A stretch of 64,000 nucleotides of DNA, taken from Pseudomonas fluorescens (GTDB lineage: Bacteria > Pseudomonadota > Gammaproteobacteria > Pseudomonadales > Pseudomonadaceae). The DNA is taken from assembly GCF_018614655.1 (NCBI RefSeq), contig NZ_JAGGOG010000016.1, positions 124,001-188,000 of the forward strand, written 5' to 3'. Below the pieces are notes generated by a model. That model had not been told where the DNA came from and searched no databases. It was given only the letters and a program-made list of their open reading frames with translations. Shown piece after piece: positions 36,041 to 44,610 of this stretch (position 1 is its first letter; the number at the start of each line of letters is the position of its first letter). The position numbers and the translations under genes were made by a program.

Positions 36041-36928
36041 ATGTCGCTTAAGCACTTTATCCAAATCACCAAACCGGGGATCATTTTCGGTAACGTGCTT
36101 TCTGTGGCAGGCGGCTTCTTCCTGGCCTCCAAGGGACATGTCGATCTGGCCATTTTCCTGGCTGCGATGATTGGCACGTCCCTGGTGGTGGCTTCCGGTT
36201 GCGTGTTCAACAACTGCATCGACCGCGACATCGACATCAAGATGGAGCGCACCAAGAATCGTGTGCTGGTCCAGGGCCTCATCTCCCTGAAGCTGGCACT
36301 GATCTTCGCGACCGTCCTGGGTGTTGCCGGTGTGGTGCTGTTGTACAAGGTGGCCAATCCGCTGGCGGCGCTGTTTGCCGTGATCGGCTTTGTCATCTAC
36401 GTCGGCCTCTACAGCCTGTACCTCAAGCGCAAGTCGGTTCACGGCACGCTGGTGGGCAGTCTGTCGGGGGCGATGCCGCCGGTGATTGGTTATGTGGCTG
36501 TGACCAATAGCTTCGACATGGCCGCGCTGGTGCTACTGGTGATGTTCAGCCTGTGGCAGATGCCGCACTCTTACGCCATCGCGATCTTCCGTTTCAACGA
36601 CTACCTGGCAGCTTCGATTCCGGTATTGCCGGTCAAGCGCGGCATCCAGGTCGCGAAGAAATACATCCTGCTCTACATCCTGGCCTTCCTTGTGGCGACC
36701 TTGATGTTGACCTTCAGTGGCTACGCCGGCATGAGCTACCTCGCCGTCGCCGCCGCCATGGGCATGTACTGGTTGTACATGGCCTGGACCGGCTACAAGG
36801 CGGTGGATGACACCGTCTGGGCGCGCAAGCTGTTCGTGTTCTCGATCTTCACCATCACCGCTTTGAGCGTGATGATGTCCCTGGATTTCCGGGTGCCGAG
36901 TGAACTGCTGGTGACCTACGCGCACTGA
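36041..36928 (+). CDS. cyoE: Protohaem IX farnesyltransferase (haem O synthase)
   Basis: A 295-residue UbiA-family prenyltransferase that farnesylates haem b to haem o for the cyoB site. Aspartate-rich motifs NNCIDRDIDIKMERT and FRFNDYLAASIPVLPVKRG mark the two substrate sites; about nine membrane helices. Last gene of the operon, followed by a terminator. Confidence 0.96.
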   Translation: MSLKHFIQITKPGIIFGNVLSVAGGFFLASKGHVDLAIFLAAMIGTSLVVASGCVFNNCIDRDIDIKMERTKNRVLVQGLISLKLALIFATVLGVAGVVLLYKVANPLAALFAVIGFVIYVGLYSLYLKRKSVHGTLVGSLSGAMPPVIGYVAVTNSFDMAALVLLVMFSLWQMPHSYAIAIFRFNDYLAASIPVLPVKRGIQVAKKYILLYILAFLVATLMLTFSGYAGMSYLAVAAAMGMYWLYMAWTGYKAVDDTVWARKLFVFSIFTITALSVMMSLDFRVPSELLVTYAH

Positions 36929-36944
36929 GTGGTAATGCAGTAAA

Positions 36945-36980
36945 AGAGCCCCGCCTTCGAGAGAAACGCGGGGTTTTTTA
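36945..36980 (+). terminator. Rho-independent terminator of the cyo operon
   Basis: CCCCGC (36949-36954) pairs with GCGGGG (36968-36973) over a loop containing CTTCGAGAGA, followed by six T residues. Confidence 0.88.
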
Positions 36981-37040
36981 TTGAGTGCCCTTCAACGGGC
37001 CGTTTAAACTGTTGTGATTGCTCTTAATGCAGGAAGCAGA

Positions 37041-37739
37041 ATGATGAAGAAAAAAGCCGTGATCGTATTCAGTGGCGGGCAGGATTCGACGACCTGTTTG
37101 ATCCAGGCGCTGCCTCTGTATGACGAAGTGCATTGCATTACCTTTGATTATGGTCAGCGCCATGTTGCGGAAATTGAAGTCGCACAGAAGCTCTCAAAGC
37201 AGCTAGGCGCCACCGTGCATAAAGTGCTCGACACCTCTTTGCTCAATGAGTTGGCCATCAGCAGCCTCACCCGCGACAACATCCCGGTGCCGACGGTAAA
37301 CAGTTCAGGTGAAAGCCTGCCAAGCACGTTCGTGCCGGGAAGAAACATTCTGTTTTTAACCCTGGCGTCTATTTATGCCTATCAAGTACAGGCTGAGACG
37401 GTCATCACCGGTGTGTGTGAAACCGACTTCTCCGGCTATCCGGATTGCCGTGACGAGTTTGTCAAAGCGCTGAATAAAGCCCTTCAGTTGGGCATGGAAT
37501 ACAACGTGCGCCTTGAAACGCCGCTGATGTGGCTGAACAAGGCAGAGACGTGGGCGTTGGCGGATTACCACAATCAACTGGACTTGATTCGAAATCAGAC
37601 GTTGACCTGCTACAACGGCATTATCGGCAGTGGCTGCGGCAACTGCGATGCCTGCAATCTTCGCGCTAAAGGCTTGAATGATTATCTGGAAAACAAAACA
37701 GAAGTCATGCAGAGCCTGAAAAGCAAACTGGCCGGATAG
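37041..37739 (+). CDS. queC: 7-cyano-7-deazaguanine synthase, enterobacterial type
   Basis: A 232-residue cytoplasmic enzyme making preQ0 from 7-carboxy-7-deazaguanine, ammonia and ATP on the path to queuosine. The N-terminus has the PP-loop SGGQDS (residues 11-16) and FDYGQRH; the C-terminus has the zinc cysteines in GSGCGNCDACNLRAKG. Long blocks such as TFVPGRNILFLTLASIYAYQ and CETDFSGYPDCRDEFVKALN match the E. coli type rather than the usual Pseudomonas QueC, which begins with an SGGLDS loop. AGGAAG lies before ATGATG. It is probably a second copy in the genome, by inference. Confidence 0.92.
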   Translation: MMKKKAVIVFSGGQDSTTCLIQALPLYDEVHCITFDYGQRHVAEIEVAQKLSKQLGATVHKVLDTSLLNELAISSLTRDNIPVPTVNSSGESLPSTFVPGRNILFLTLASIYAYQVQAETVITGVCETDFSGYPDCRDEFVKALNKALQLGMEYNVRLETPLMWLNKAETWALADYHNQLDLIRNQTLTCYNGIIGSGCGNCDACNLRAKGLNDYLENKTEVMQSLKSKLAG

Positions 37740-37750
37740 GCATGACACTG

Positions 37751-37786
37751 AAAAGCCCCGTCTTCGAGAGAAGTACGGGGCTTTTT
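37751..37786. terminator. Bidirectional terminator between queC and the hypothetical gene
   Basis: AAGCCCCGT (37753-37761) and ACGGGGCTT (37775-37783) with A and T runs on the flanks serve both converging genes. The loop again contains TCTTCGAGAGA, as in the cyo terminator. Confidence 0.88.
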
Positions 37787-37803
37787 AACGGACGTGAAAC
37801 GGC

Positions 37804-38508
37804 TTACTGCTGGGCGATGCTGTACCCGTCGAACGCGGTCTGCTGCTGCAACGCGGTGACGATGCTTTTGCGAGTCAACGGCTGTTCGGTGCCAGCGTTA
37901 TCCACAAAGGTCTCGACTTCCAGTTCCGCTTCATCACCTTCACCCACAAAGCTGAAACCGAGGAACTCAAACGCCTCGCGGTCGACATTCGGCTTGGAAC
38001 GTGGCGAGCGCAGCGGCAGGGTAACGCTGATGCCGTCCTTGCTGATGGCGAACACTTCGGCTTCTTTCTTGGCCCGTGCAGCCTTGCCTTTGCCTGCGCT
38101 CGGGTTGCTGATGGCCTGGTGAGTCTGGTTCAGCACCTTGAGGGCCAGGCCGTAGACCAGCTCCTGAAACTCGGGGTCGTCCTTGAAGCTGGACAGGATG
38201 CGGCTGATGGAGAACTTGCTGTTCAGGTCTTCCAGGGCGGCATTGTCGGCGGCTTCGGCGTCCTTGAGCTGCTTGAGCTGGCCCATCAGGTCGTAGGCCT
38301 TGTCGTCGTCGAAGGCGTCGTGGGCCTGGCGGATGGCGAGGCGCAGTTCGCGGATCTGGTCGCTTTCCTTGGAGGTGTGGAACGCGTCCAGCACCATCTC
38401 ACTGATGCTCTTGGCCGCTGGCACGTGCTGTGAAAGGTTGATGGCGTTTTCGTATTCAGCTTTGGACTGCAAGGTGTCTACGGATTCTTCGATACGGGCA
38501 TCAGACAT
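37804..38508 (-). CDS. Conserved hypothetical protein, 234 residues
   Basis: I do not recognise this family. The protein is soluble and acidic, helical in the first two thirds (ELRLAIRQAHDAFDDDKAYD) with a basic patch at about residues 142-152 (GKGKAARAKKEAE), then a probable beta-rich end (REAFEFLGFSFVGEGDEAEL). There are no membrane segments or catalytic motifs that I can name. It stands alone and shares a terminator with queC. Confidence 0.75.
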   Translation of the reverse strand: MSDARIEESVDTLQSKAEYENAINLSQHVPAAKSISEMVLDAFHTSKESDQIRELRLAIRQAHDAFDDDKAYDLMGQLKQLKDAEAADNAALEDLNSKFSISRILSSFKDDPEFQELVYGLALKVLNQTHQAISNPSAGKGKAARAKKEAEVFAISKDGISVTLPLRSPRSKPNVDREAFEFLGFSFVGEGDEAELEVETFVDNAGTEQPLTRKSIVTALQQQTAFDGYSIAQQ

Positions 38509-38608
38509 TGAAATTTCACTACTTCGTTAAACGGGGAGACGGGAAAAGCGTCGGGCATTTTCAGCGGGGAGGCGGATCAGGTCAAGGCAGCACTCTGCCT
38601 TCATTGGA

Positions 38609-38735
38609 TCATCCATCTGTTTGATCAAGGCGCTTGCCCATCTCGAAGGCGCGTATTTCATAGCCCATTTCCTGGTACAAACCAGCCCTTTCAAGGCCTT
38701 TGATCGCGCAGCCCAATACGGTGAAACATCCAGCT
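38609..38735 (-). pseudogene. Possible short acetyltransferase-like remnant
   Basis: One minus-strand frame reads about 40 residues, ending ERAGLYQEMGYEIRAFEMGK and a short tail before TGA at 38609. It looks like the C-terminal edge of a GNAT domain, but has no start and a stop just upstream. The remaining 338-base gap (38509-38846) shows nothing else. Weak; it may be chance. Confidence 0.25.
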
Positions 38736-38846
38736 CAAGGCAGTGAAGATCGACAACTCCCATAAGGGTTTTACGTCGCCGGTTAGATCTTCATCCCTGG
38801 CCTGATACGACTGACTTTTCAAAGGCCTTGAAAGGCATGGTACTAA

Positions 38847-40124
38847 CTAAGAGCGCAGCCGCTCCTGCACAAAGTCCATCACCTTCAATGAGCGATAGAT
38901 GGCATTCGCCGCGACCAGCCCGAACGGCCCGCCGTTCCAGGGCAGCAGGTAGGGCTTGAATAGCTCATACCTGCGGGTCTCGCCGCAGACAGCTTCGGCG
39001 ATTACCCGGCCACCGATGGAGCCAGTGTTCAGGCCATGCCCGCCAAACGAGGTGCAGGCCCACACGCCCGGTTCCAGCAGTCCCAGGTTGGGCATTTTGT
39101 GGGTCGCGTAGCCCATCAGGCCTGACCAGGCGAGTTCAATCTTCACTGGTGCCAGTTGTGGATACACCGCGACCATATCGGCCTTGAGCATGGCTGCCAG
39201 GGCTTGTTCGTTCTGTTCGTTGCGAGTGGTGATACGCCCGCCCCACAGCAGGCGATCACCTTCCACGACGCGGTAATAGTCTGAGGCGCGACGGTCGTCG
39301 GAGAAGGCTGCGTTGGAGTCGAGGACGTTTTTGATGCCATCGCCCAAATGTTCCGTCAGCACCACGTAGGTGGCGATGGGCAGGTAGGCGCGGCTGAGCT
39401 TTTGCAACTCCGCGCCGCCGTAGCCACCGGCGCAGAACACCAGGTCCTTGCAGCACACTGTGCCATCGGCGGTCTGGACTATGCGGTCATTACCTTCGCG
39501 GTGCCAGGCGAGCATTTTCGACTGTTCGAAAATCCGCCCTCCAGCGGCTTCGATCGCCTGGGCCAGGCCCAGGCAATAATTCAATGGATGAAAATGCAGG
39601 GCCTTGGGGTCTTCGACGCCCTGGTAATAGCGTTGGGTATGGGCCCGCTCGCGTACCTGGTGGGTGTCGAGGTAGTTGAGCTCATAGCCGAAGTCCCGGC
39701 GCATGCTTTCGATATGGTTTTTCACGCTGACGCTGTCGTCGTAGCGCTTGACCCGAATCGTGCCCGGTGCGGGATCGCAACCGGGGAGCGCCAGATCGGT
39801 GATGTTATGCCGCACGATCTCGACACCTTCAGCCGACAGGTTGAACAAGGCCTGGGCGTGTTCCAGCCCAAGCTTTTTGCGGATGGCCCCTGACCCTTCG
39901 GCCCAGCCCGGCGAAACCACGCCACCATTGCGTCCGGAAGCGCCCCAGGCAATGTGATGGGCGTCGAGGACGATCACCCGTTTGCCGCGCCGGGTCAGCT
40001 CCAGCGCCGCCGTGAGGCCGGCGATTCCCGCGCCGATAACGCACACGTCGCAGGTTTCGTCGGTGCTCAGGCTAGGGCGCGGTACACGGGGAAGCGAAGT
40101 TTGCGAGTACCAGGTAGTGGGCAT
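38847..40124 (-). CDS. FAD-dependent oxidoreductase, PuuB/DAO family
   Basis: A 425-residue flavoenzyme with the N-terminal dinucleotide motif VIGAGIAGLTAALEL (about residue 30) and the DAO motif GASGRNGGVV; the C-terminus has the second FAD contact TSFGGHGLNTGSIGG. It resembles gamma-glutamylputrescine oxidase and related amine or glycine oxidases, giving an aldehyde, ammonia and H2O2. Two ATGs lie six bases apart; AAGGA abuts the first (40130) and is six bases from the second (40124), so the second is chosen. It is the last gene of an ABC importer/aminotransferase cluster. Confidence 0.87.
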   Translation of the reverse strand: MPTTWYSQTSLPRVPRPSLSTDETCDVCVIGAGIAGLTAALELTRRGKRVIVLDAHHIAWGASGRNGGVVSPGWAEGSGAIRKKLGLEHAQALFNLSAEGVEIVRHNITDLALPGCDPAPGTIRVKRYDDSVSVKNHIESMRRDFGYELNYLDTHQVRERAHTQRYYQGVEDPKALHFHPLNYCLGLAQAIEAAGGRIFEQSKMLAWHREGNDRIVQTADGTVCCKDLVFCAGGYGGAELQKLSRAYLPIATYVVLTEHLGDGIKNVLDSNAAFSDDRRASDYYRVVEGDRLLWGGRITTRNEQNEQALAAMLKADMVAVYPQLAPVKIELAWSGLMGYATHKMPNLGLLEPGVWACTSFGGHGLNTGSIGGRVIAEAVCGETRRYELFKPYLLPWNGGPFGLVAANAIYRSLKVMDFVQERLRS

Positions 40125-40185
40125 GGTCATTCCTTCAAAGCTCAGTACAGAGGTATCTGCCGTTATTTTCGTGAACACGGATCCC

Positions 40186-40318
40186 TGTGGCGAGCGGGCT
40201 TGCCCGCGTTGGACCGCGAAGCGGTCCCAGTAAGAACAACGCGTTGTTCAGGCAGCGTTCCGTGGCCGGTTTCAGGGCTGCTATGCAGCCCAACGCGGGC
40301 AAGCCCGCTCGCCACAGG
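40186..40318. repeat. REPIN, family C
   Basis: TGTGGCGAGCGGGCTTGCCC at 40188 and the inverted arm ending at 40317; the inner arms differ slightly (TTGGACCGCGAAGCGG against the GGGCTGC-type copy). Same family as 21168-21354. It separates the oxidase from the binding protein. Confidence 0.88.
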
Positions 40319-40348
40319 GGATTCGTCAGCCAATGGTTGTGTGCAGTG

Positions 40349-41179
40349 CTATTTGACGGTTGAGTAGTCCACGCCATACCACTTGGTCGACAGCTTGCTC
40401 AGCGTGCCATCGTCATGCATGGCACCGACGATTTCGGCGAGTTTGGCCTTGAGTTCCGCGTCGCCTTTGTCGGTGGCAATGGCCAATGGCTCGTAGAACA
40501 CCACGCCATCGATCGCCTTGAGCGGGTAGTTTTTCTTGATCGCCGCTTCCAGGGTGCTGCGCTGGGTGAGGATAGCGTCCAGGCGCACGCCATCTCCCAG
40601 GCGCAAGTCGTCCAGTGGTGCCAGGGAGCCCGCGTAAGTCTTCAGTTTGCCGGCCTTGACGTCGCAAGAGGCAGGCGGAATATCACTGGTTTCGATGGCC
40701 AGGGCCTGATTCAGGCAGTCCTCGGACGTCGTGCCGCCTTCTACGCCAATGGTCTTGCCATTGAGGGCCTGGCGGTCGGTGACGGTGGACTTGTTGTGCA
40801 CCGCGAACACATAGGGCACGTAGTAGTAAGTGGCCGGGAAATCGAGAATTCGTGCACGACTTTTAGTCGCCGTCATGGAGCCCACGGACATGTCCCAACG
40901 CCCATTCCACTTGCCGGCGGTGATCACGTCCCAGTCCGGTGTGATGAACTTGACCTCCACCCCCAAGCGTTTGGCGATTTCCTTGGACACGTCGATGTCG
41001 AAGCCGTCGATTTCGTTCTTGTCGTTGATAAAACCCTGGGGTGGCCAGATGGCCGAGGTCGCCACGGTCATTTGTTTACTGCTCTGGATCTTGTCCAGGA
41101 CTGCACCGGCGTTGGCCGTGCCGACGAACAGCAGCGACAGGGTTGCCGCCAGGGTGATTGCGCGTTGTTTGCTGAGCAT
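40349..41179 (-). CDS. Amino-acid-type ABC transporter substrate-binding protein
   Basis: A 276-residue periplasmic protein of the SBP family 3. A signal peptide ends at TANA (about residue 24); IDGFDIDVSKEIAKRLG and WDMSVGSMTATKSRA are family blocks, and the usual ligand-binding Arg occurs in the latter. Paired with the ATPase and permease immediately upstream. GGAG is six bases from the ATG at 41179 and touches the one at 41185, which decides the start. Ligand unknown; an amine or amino acid is likely. Confidence 0.88.
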   Translation of the reverse strand: MLSKQRAITLAATLSLLFVGTANAGAVLDKIQSSKQMTVATSAIWPPQGFINDKNEIDGFDIDVSKEIAKRLGVEVKFITPDWDVITAGKWNGRWDMSVGSMTATKSRARILDFPATYYYVPYVFAVHNKSTVTDRQALNGKTIGVEGGTTSEDCLNQALAIETSDIPPASCDVKAGKLKTYAGSLAPLDDLRLGDGVRLDAILTQRSTLEAAIKKNYPLKAIDGVVFYEPLAIATDKGDAELKAKLAEIVGAMHDDGTLSKLSTKWYGVDYSTVK

Positions 41180-41221
41180 GTCCATCTCCACGTCTGGTTA
41201 TTGTTATGGGTAAAGCGGCAC

Positions 41222-41998
41222 TCAGTGACCGATGATTTGCGAGAGGAATTTCTGCGCGCGTTCGGTCTGCGGGTTGTTGAAAAATTCGGCGGGGGTGGCT
41301 TGTTCGATGACCTGGCCCTGGTCCATGAACAGCACCCGGTCGGCGACCTTGCTGGCGAACCCCATCTCGTGGGTCACGCAGATCATGGTCATGCCGTCGG
41401 TGGCCAACTCGCCCATTACCTCCAGCACTTCATGCACCATTTCCGGGTCCAGCGCCGAGGTGGGTTCGTCGAACAGCATGACCTTGGGGTTCATGCACAG
41501 CGCCCGGGCAATCGCCACTCGCTGCTGTTGGCCGCCCGACAATTGGGACGGGTACTTGTGGGCGTGTTCGGCAATGCGCACGCGTTCGAGGTAAACCTGG
41601 GCGCGTTTTTTCGCCTCGGCCGAGGACACGCCTTGCACCAGCTGCGGGGCCAGGGTCAGGTTGTCCAGGACGCTGAGGTGTGGGAAGAGGTTGAAGCTCT
41701 GGAACACCATGCCGATTTCCCGGCGCACCGCGCTGACGCTTTCCGCTTCGCTGGTGAGGGTGATGCCGTTGACCTGGATATGCCCCTTCTGAAAGTTTTC
41801 CAGGTGATTGATACAGCGAGTCATCGTGGATTTGCCCGAGCCCGATGGGCCGCACACCACCAGGATTTCGCCGCTGGCGACGTTCAGGTCGACGTCACGC
41901 AGCGCATGGAAATTGCCATACCACTTGTTCAGGCCGGTGATGGCGATCATCGACGGGGCGAGGGTCGGGCGCTCGGTAATATGAATCTGAGTCGTCAT
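41222..41998 (-). CDS. Amino-acid ABC transporter ATP-binding protein
   Basis: A 258-residue ATPase of the polar amino acid group (GlnQ/HisP). Walker A is GPSGSGKST, the Q-loop follows in VFQSFNLFPHL, the signature is LSGGQQQR and Walker B is VMLFDEPTSALDPE; the His switch is CVTHEMGF. It energises the adjacent permease. Three bases separate it from the permease stop. Confidence 0.94.
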   Translation of the reverse strand: MTTQIHITERPTLAPSMIAITGLNKWYGNFHALRDVDLNVASGEILVVCGPSGSGKSTMTRCINHLENFQKGHIQVNGITLTSEAESVSAVRREIGMVFQSFNLFPHLSVLDNLTLAPQLVQGVSSAEAKKRAQVYLERVRIAEHAHKYPSQLSGGQQQRVAIARALCMNPKVMLFDEPTSALDPEMVHEVLEVMGELATDGMTMICVTHEMGFASKVADRVLFMDQGQVIEQATPAEFFNNPQTERAQKFLSQIIGH

Positions 41999-42001
41999 GG
42001 T

Positions 42002-42976
42002 TCAACCCCTTGCCGTGGATCGGTTGACCCGTTTTTCAATCCGCGCCTGCACCCGTTCGAGGATGAAGGACATCGCCCAGTAAATCATTGCGGCAGTGAT
42101 CAGCATTTCCAGGTGGCGAAAGTCGGCGCGGCCCTGGGTCTTGGCCAGGTACATCAACTCCCAGACACCGATCACCGAGACGAGGGAGCTGTCCTTGAGC
42201 ATGGCGATGAACTGGTTGCCGGTGGGCGGGATGATCACCCGCAAGGCCTGGGGCATGATCACTCGGCTCAAGGTCTTGAACGGGCTGATGCCCAGGGCTC
42301 GGGAGGCTTCCCACTGGCCCACCGGAATACTCTGGATACCGGCGCGGAAAATCTCCGTCATGTAGGCGCCGTAGCACAGTGACAAGGCCAGGATACCGGC
42401 CGGCACCGCGTCGACCACGTAGCCCAGTTGTGGCAGGCCCAGGTAAATCAGGTAGATCTGGATCAGCAGCGGCACACCGCGAAAGAACGAGGTGTAGAAC
42501 GAGGCCAGCGCGTTGGCCACACCGTTGTTCGACAGCTTGGCCACGGCACCGATGAGCGCCAGGACGAAGGCAATCACGATGGCGATGGCAGAGATATACA
42601 GCGTGGTGGCCGCGCCCTGGATGATCAGGAAGCCCACTTTGTCGAAGATGAAGCTGTAGGAGAGGTTGAAGGTGTCGAAGAACGCCAGGAACAGGATCAG
42701 CAACTCGACCCAGACCACCGTCGTCTGCACCTTGAGCTTCAAGCGTCCCAGAACATGAAAGTTAAGTGTGCCGAGCACGGCAATGGCCAGGCCGATGGCG
42801 ATATTGCGCGCCGTCAAACTGTCCGGCGCGTTACCCAACAGGGGCTGCAGGAAATGACTCAGGGCACTGTTACCCAGGTTCATCAGGTACGCGCCGAGGA
42901 ACAGCACGACGGCTACGCCGAGCAGGAACCGAGGATCATTGGACTTCTTTTTATAAATTATATTGTCGTGATACAT
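42002..42976 (-). CDS. Amino-acid ABC transporter permease
   Basis: A 324-residue permease. The C-terminal 210 residues form the transport domain with the EAA-type loop (EASRALGISPFKTLSRVIMP). Ahead of it there is an extra pair of hydrophobic segments (residues 17-35 and 62-78), unlike the short GlnP form. A single permease gene implies a homodimeric channel. GAGG precedes the ATG at 42976. Confidence 0.9.
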   Translation of the reverse strand: MYHDNIIYKKKSNDPRFLLGVAVVLFLGAYLMNLGNSALSHFLQPLLGNAPDSLTARNIAIGLAIAVLGTLNFHVLGRLKLKVQTTVVWVELLILFLAFFDTFNLSYSFIFDKVGFLIIQGAATTLYISAIAIVIAFVLALIGAVAKLSNNGVANALASFYTSFFRGVPLLIQIYLIYLGLPQLGYVVDAVPAGILALSLCYGAYMTEIFRAGIQSIPVGQWEASRALGISPFKTLSRVIMPQALRVIIPPTGNQFIAMLKDSSLVSVIGVWELMYLAKTQGRADFRHLEMLITAAMIYWAMSFILERVQARIEKRVNRSTARG

Positions 42977-43113
42977 GGATGCCTCTGGCTTGTCAGGGGT
43001 ACTGATCTCGTCAGGTAGAGGGGATATCGGCCAGTATTGCCGGGCAAAATTGCCCACGACAAGCGACCATAATTCGTTATGTCAGTCCCTGAGGTCATCC
43101 TGGGTTTGGCGGT

Positions 43114-44364
43114 TCAATCCAGTGCAGCCAGGCAAGCTTCAAGAGTATCCAGGCCTTCCTCCAGCACGGCGGGTTCGATGGTCAACGGCGCTAGCAGGCG
43201 GATGATGTGGCGGGATTTACCGCTGGGCATCAGCAGCAAACCGGCATCCCGTGCCAGGCTCAGCAGTTGGGTCAGTTGTTTGGATGCCGGTGTTCCATCG
43301 GCGTTGACCAACTCGATGCCGCGCATGGCGCCGACGCCGGTCAAGCGGCCCAGGTAGGGTGAAAGCTGTTTGGCTCGCCACGACGCGTAGCGGCCAACGA
43401 TCGCTTCTTCCTGCTGCGTGCCCCAGCTGTGCAGGTGTTCATCCGTCATGACATCAAGGGTGGCCAACGCCGCTGCGCAGGCAATCGGGTTGCCGGAATA
43501 GGTACCGCCCAGGCCGCCCTTGGGCAAGGTGTCGAGCAACGACTTGCGACCCACCACCGCTCCCAGCGGCACACCGCCGGCAATGCTTTTGCCCAGCAGG
43601 ATCAGGTCCGGTTCGATGCCCAGGCGCGAGAAGGCGAAGCGCTGGCCGGTGCGGCCGAAACCGGACTGGATTTCATCGGCAATCAGCAGGATCTTCTTGT
43701 CATCGCACAAGCGCCGCAGGGCTTGGGCGAACTCCACGTCGAGGGCCAGGAAACCGCCTTCGCCCTGTACCGGTTCGATGATGAAGCAGGCGACGTCATC
43801 CACATCGATTTCTACGCTGAACAGCCGCTCCATGGCCTTCAACGCCTCATCGCAGGTCACGCCGTTATCCTTGCTGGGAAAGGGCAGGTGATACACCGGG
43901 CCAGGCAGCACACCGACTTTTTGTTTGTAGGGCGCGACCTTACCGTTGAGGTTCAACGTGGCCAGGGTACGGCCGTGGAAGGCGCCGTCAAAGGCGATGA
44001 CCGCCGTGCGGCCGGTGGCGCCACGGACGATTTTCAAGGCGTTTTCCGCCGCCTCCGCGCCGCTGTTGGTGAGCATGCCGCTGACTGGGTAATCCACCGG
44101 GATGAAGGCGGTGAGGCGGTCCATCAGTTCGATATAGGGCGCGTGGGGCGCGGCGTTGAAGGCGTAGTGGGTGAGTTTTGTCGCCTGCTCGCGAATCGCC
44201 TCGACGATACGCGGGTGACAGTGGCCGAGGTTGAGCACGCCGATGCCCCCGACGAAGTCGATGTAGCGTTTGCCGGTGGTGTCCCAGACCTCAGCGTTTT
44301 TGCCGTGGCTGAGGCTAATGGGGTGGACGATGGAAATCGACTGGCTGATGGTTTCGCGGCTCAT
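43114..44364 (-). CDS. Class III aminotransferase, GABA aminotransferase-like
   Basis: A 416-residue PLP enzyme. It has the cofactor-binding block MLTNSGAEAAENALK, FDGAFHGRT, the Asp of ADEIQSGFGRTG and the Schiff-base Lys in LLGKSIAGGVPLGAV. It probably moves an amino group from an omega-amino acid such as GABA or 5-aminovalerate to 2-oxoglutarate. First gene of a five-gene minus-strand cluster (importer, then oxidase). The exact substrate cannot be read from sequence. Confidence 0.9.
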   Translation of the reverse strand: MSRETISQSISIVHPISLSHGKNAEVWDTTGKRYIDFVGGIGVLNLGHCHPRIVEAIREQATKLTHYAFNAAPHAPYIELMDRLTAFIPVDYPVSGMLTNSGAEAAENALKIVRGATGRTAVIAFDGAFHGRTLATLNLNGKVAPYKQKVGVLPGPVYHLPFPSKDNGVTCDEALKAMERLFSVEIDVDDVACFIIEPVQGEGGFLALDVEFAQALRRLCDDKKILLIADEIQSGFGRTGQRFAFSRLGIEPDLILLGKSIAGGVPLGAVVGRKSLLDTLPKGGLGGTYSGNPIACAAALATLDVMTDEHLHSWGTQQEEAIVGRYASWRAKQLSPYLGRLTGVGAMRGIELVNADGTPASKQLTQLLSLARDAGLLLMPSGKSRHIIRLLAPLTIEPAVLEEGLDTLEACLAALD

Positions 44365-44610
44365 GGATCTCGGACTCGCAAGTGAGGGTGCTTCTTTTTA
44401 TCTAAGCCGTGAGCCGCGCTGCCCCGCAAACGAAATAAAGTCGCCGGGTCATTATTAAAAGTCGGGATGTGCGGTTGTAGCGAGCAGGCGTGCTCTATTG
44501 GCCAAAGGTTGTTTGTAGCCGAGGTGTAAAGCGGTTGATACTCATCGCTCGCTATCAGCCGGCGCGGGTTTGCGGCGCCGAATAATAAAAAACGACAGGG
44601 AACGCCTTGC

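Noticed and set aside
40415..42382. 655-codon open frame antisense to the ABC transporter genes
   Set aside because: It crosses two well-supported genes and their REPIN-free gap on the other strand; composition is His/Gly/Val-rich and shows no family motif.
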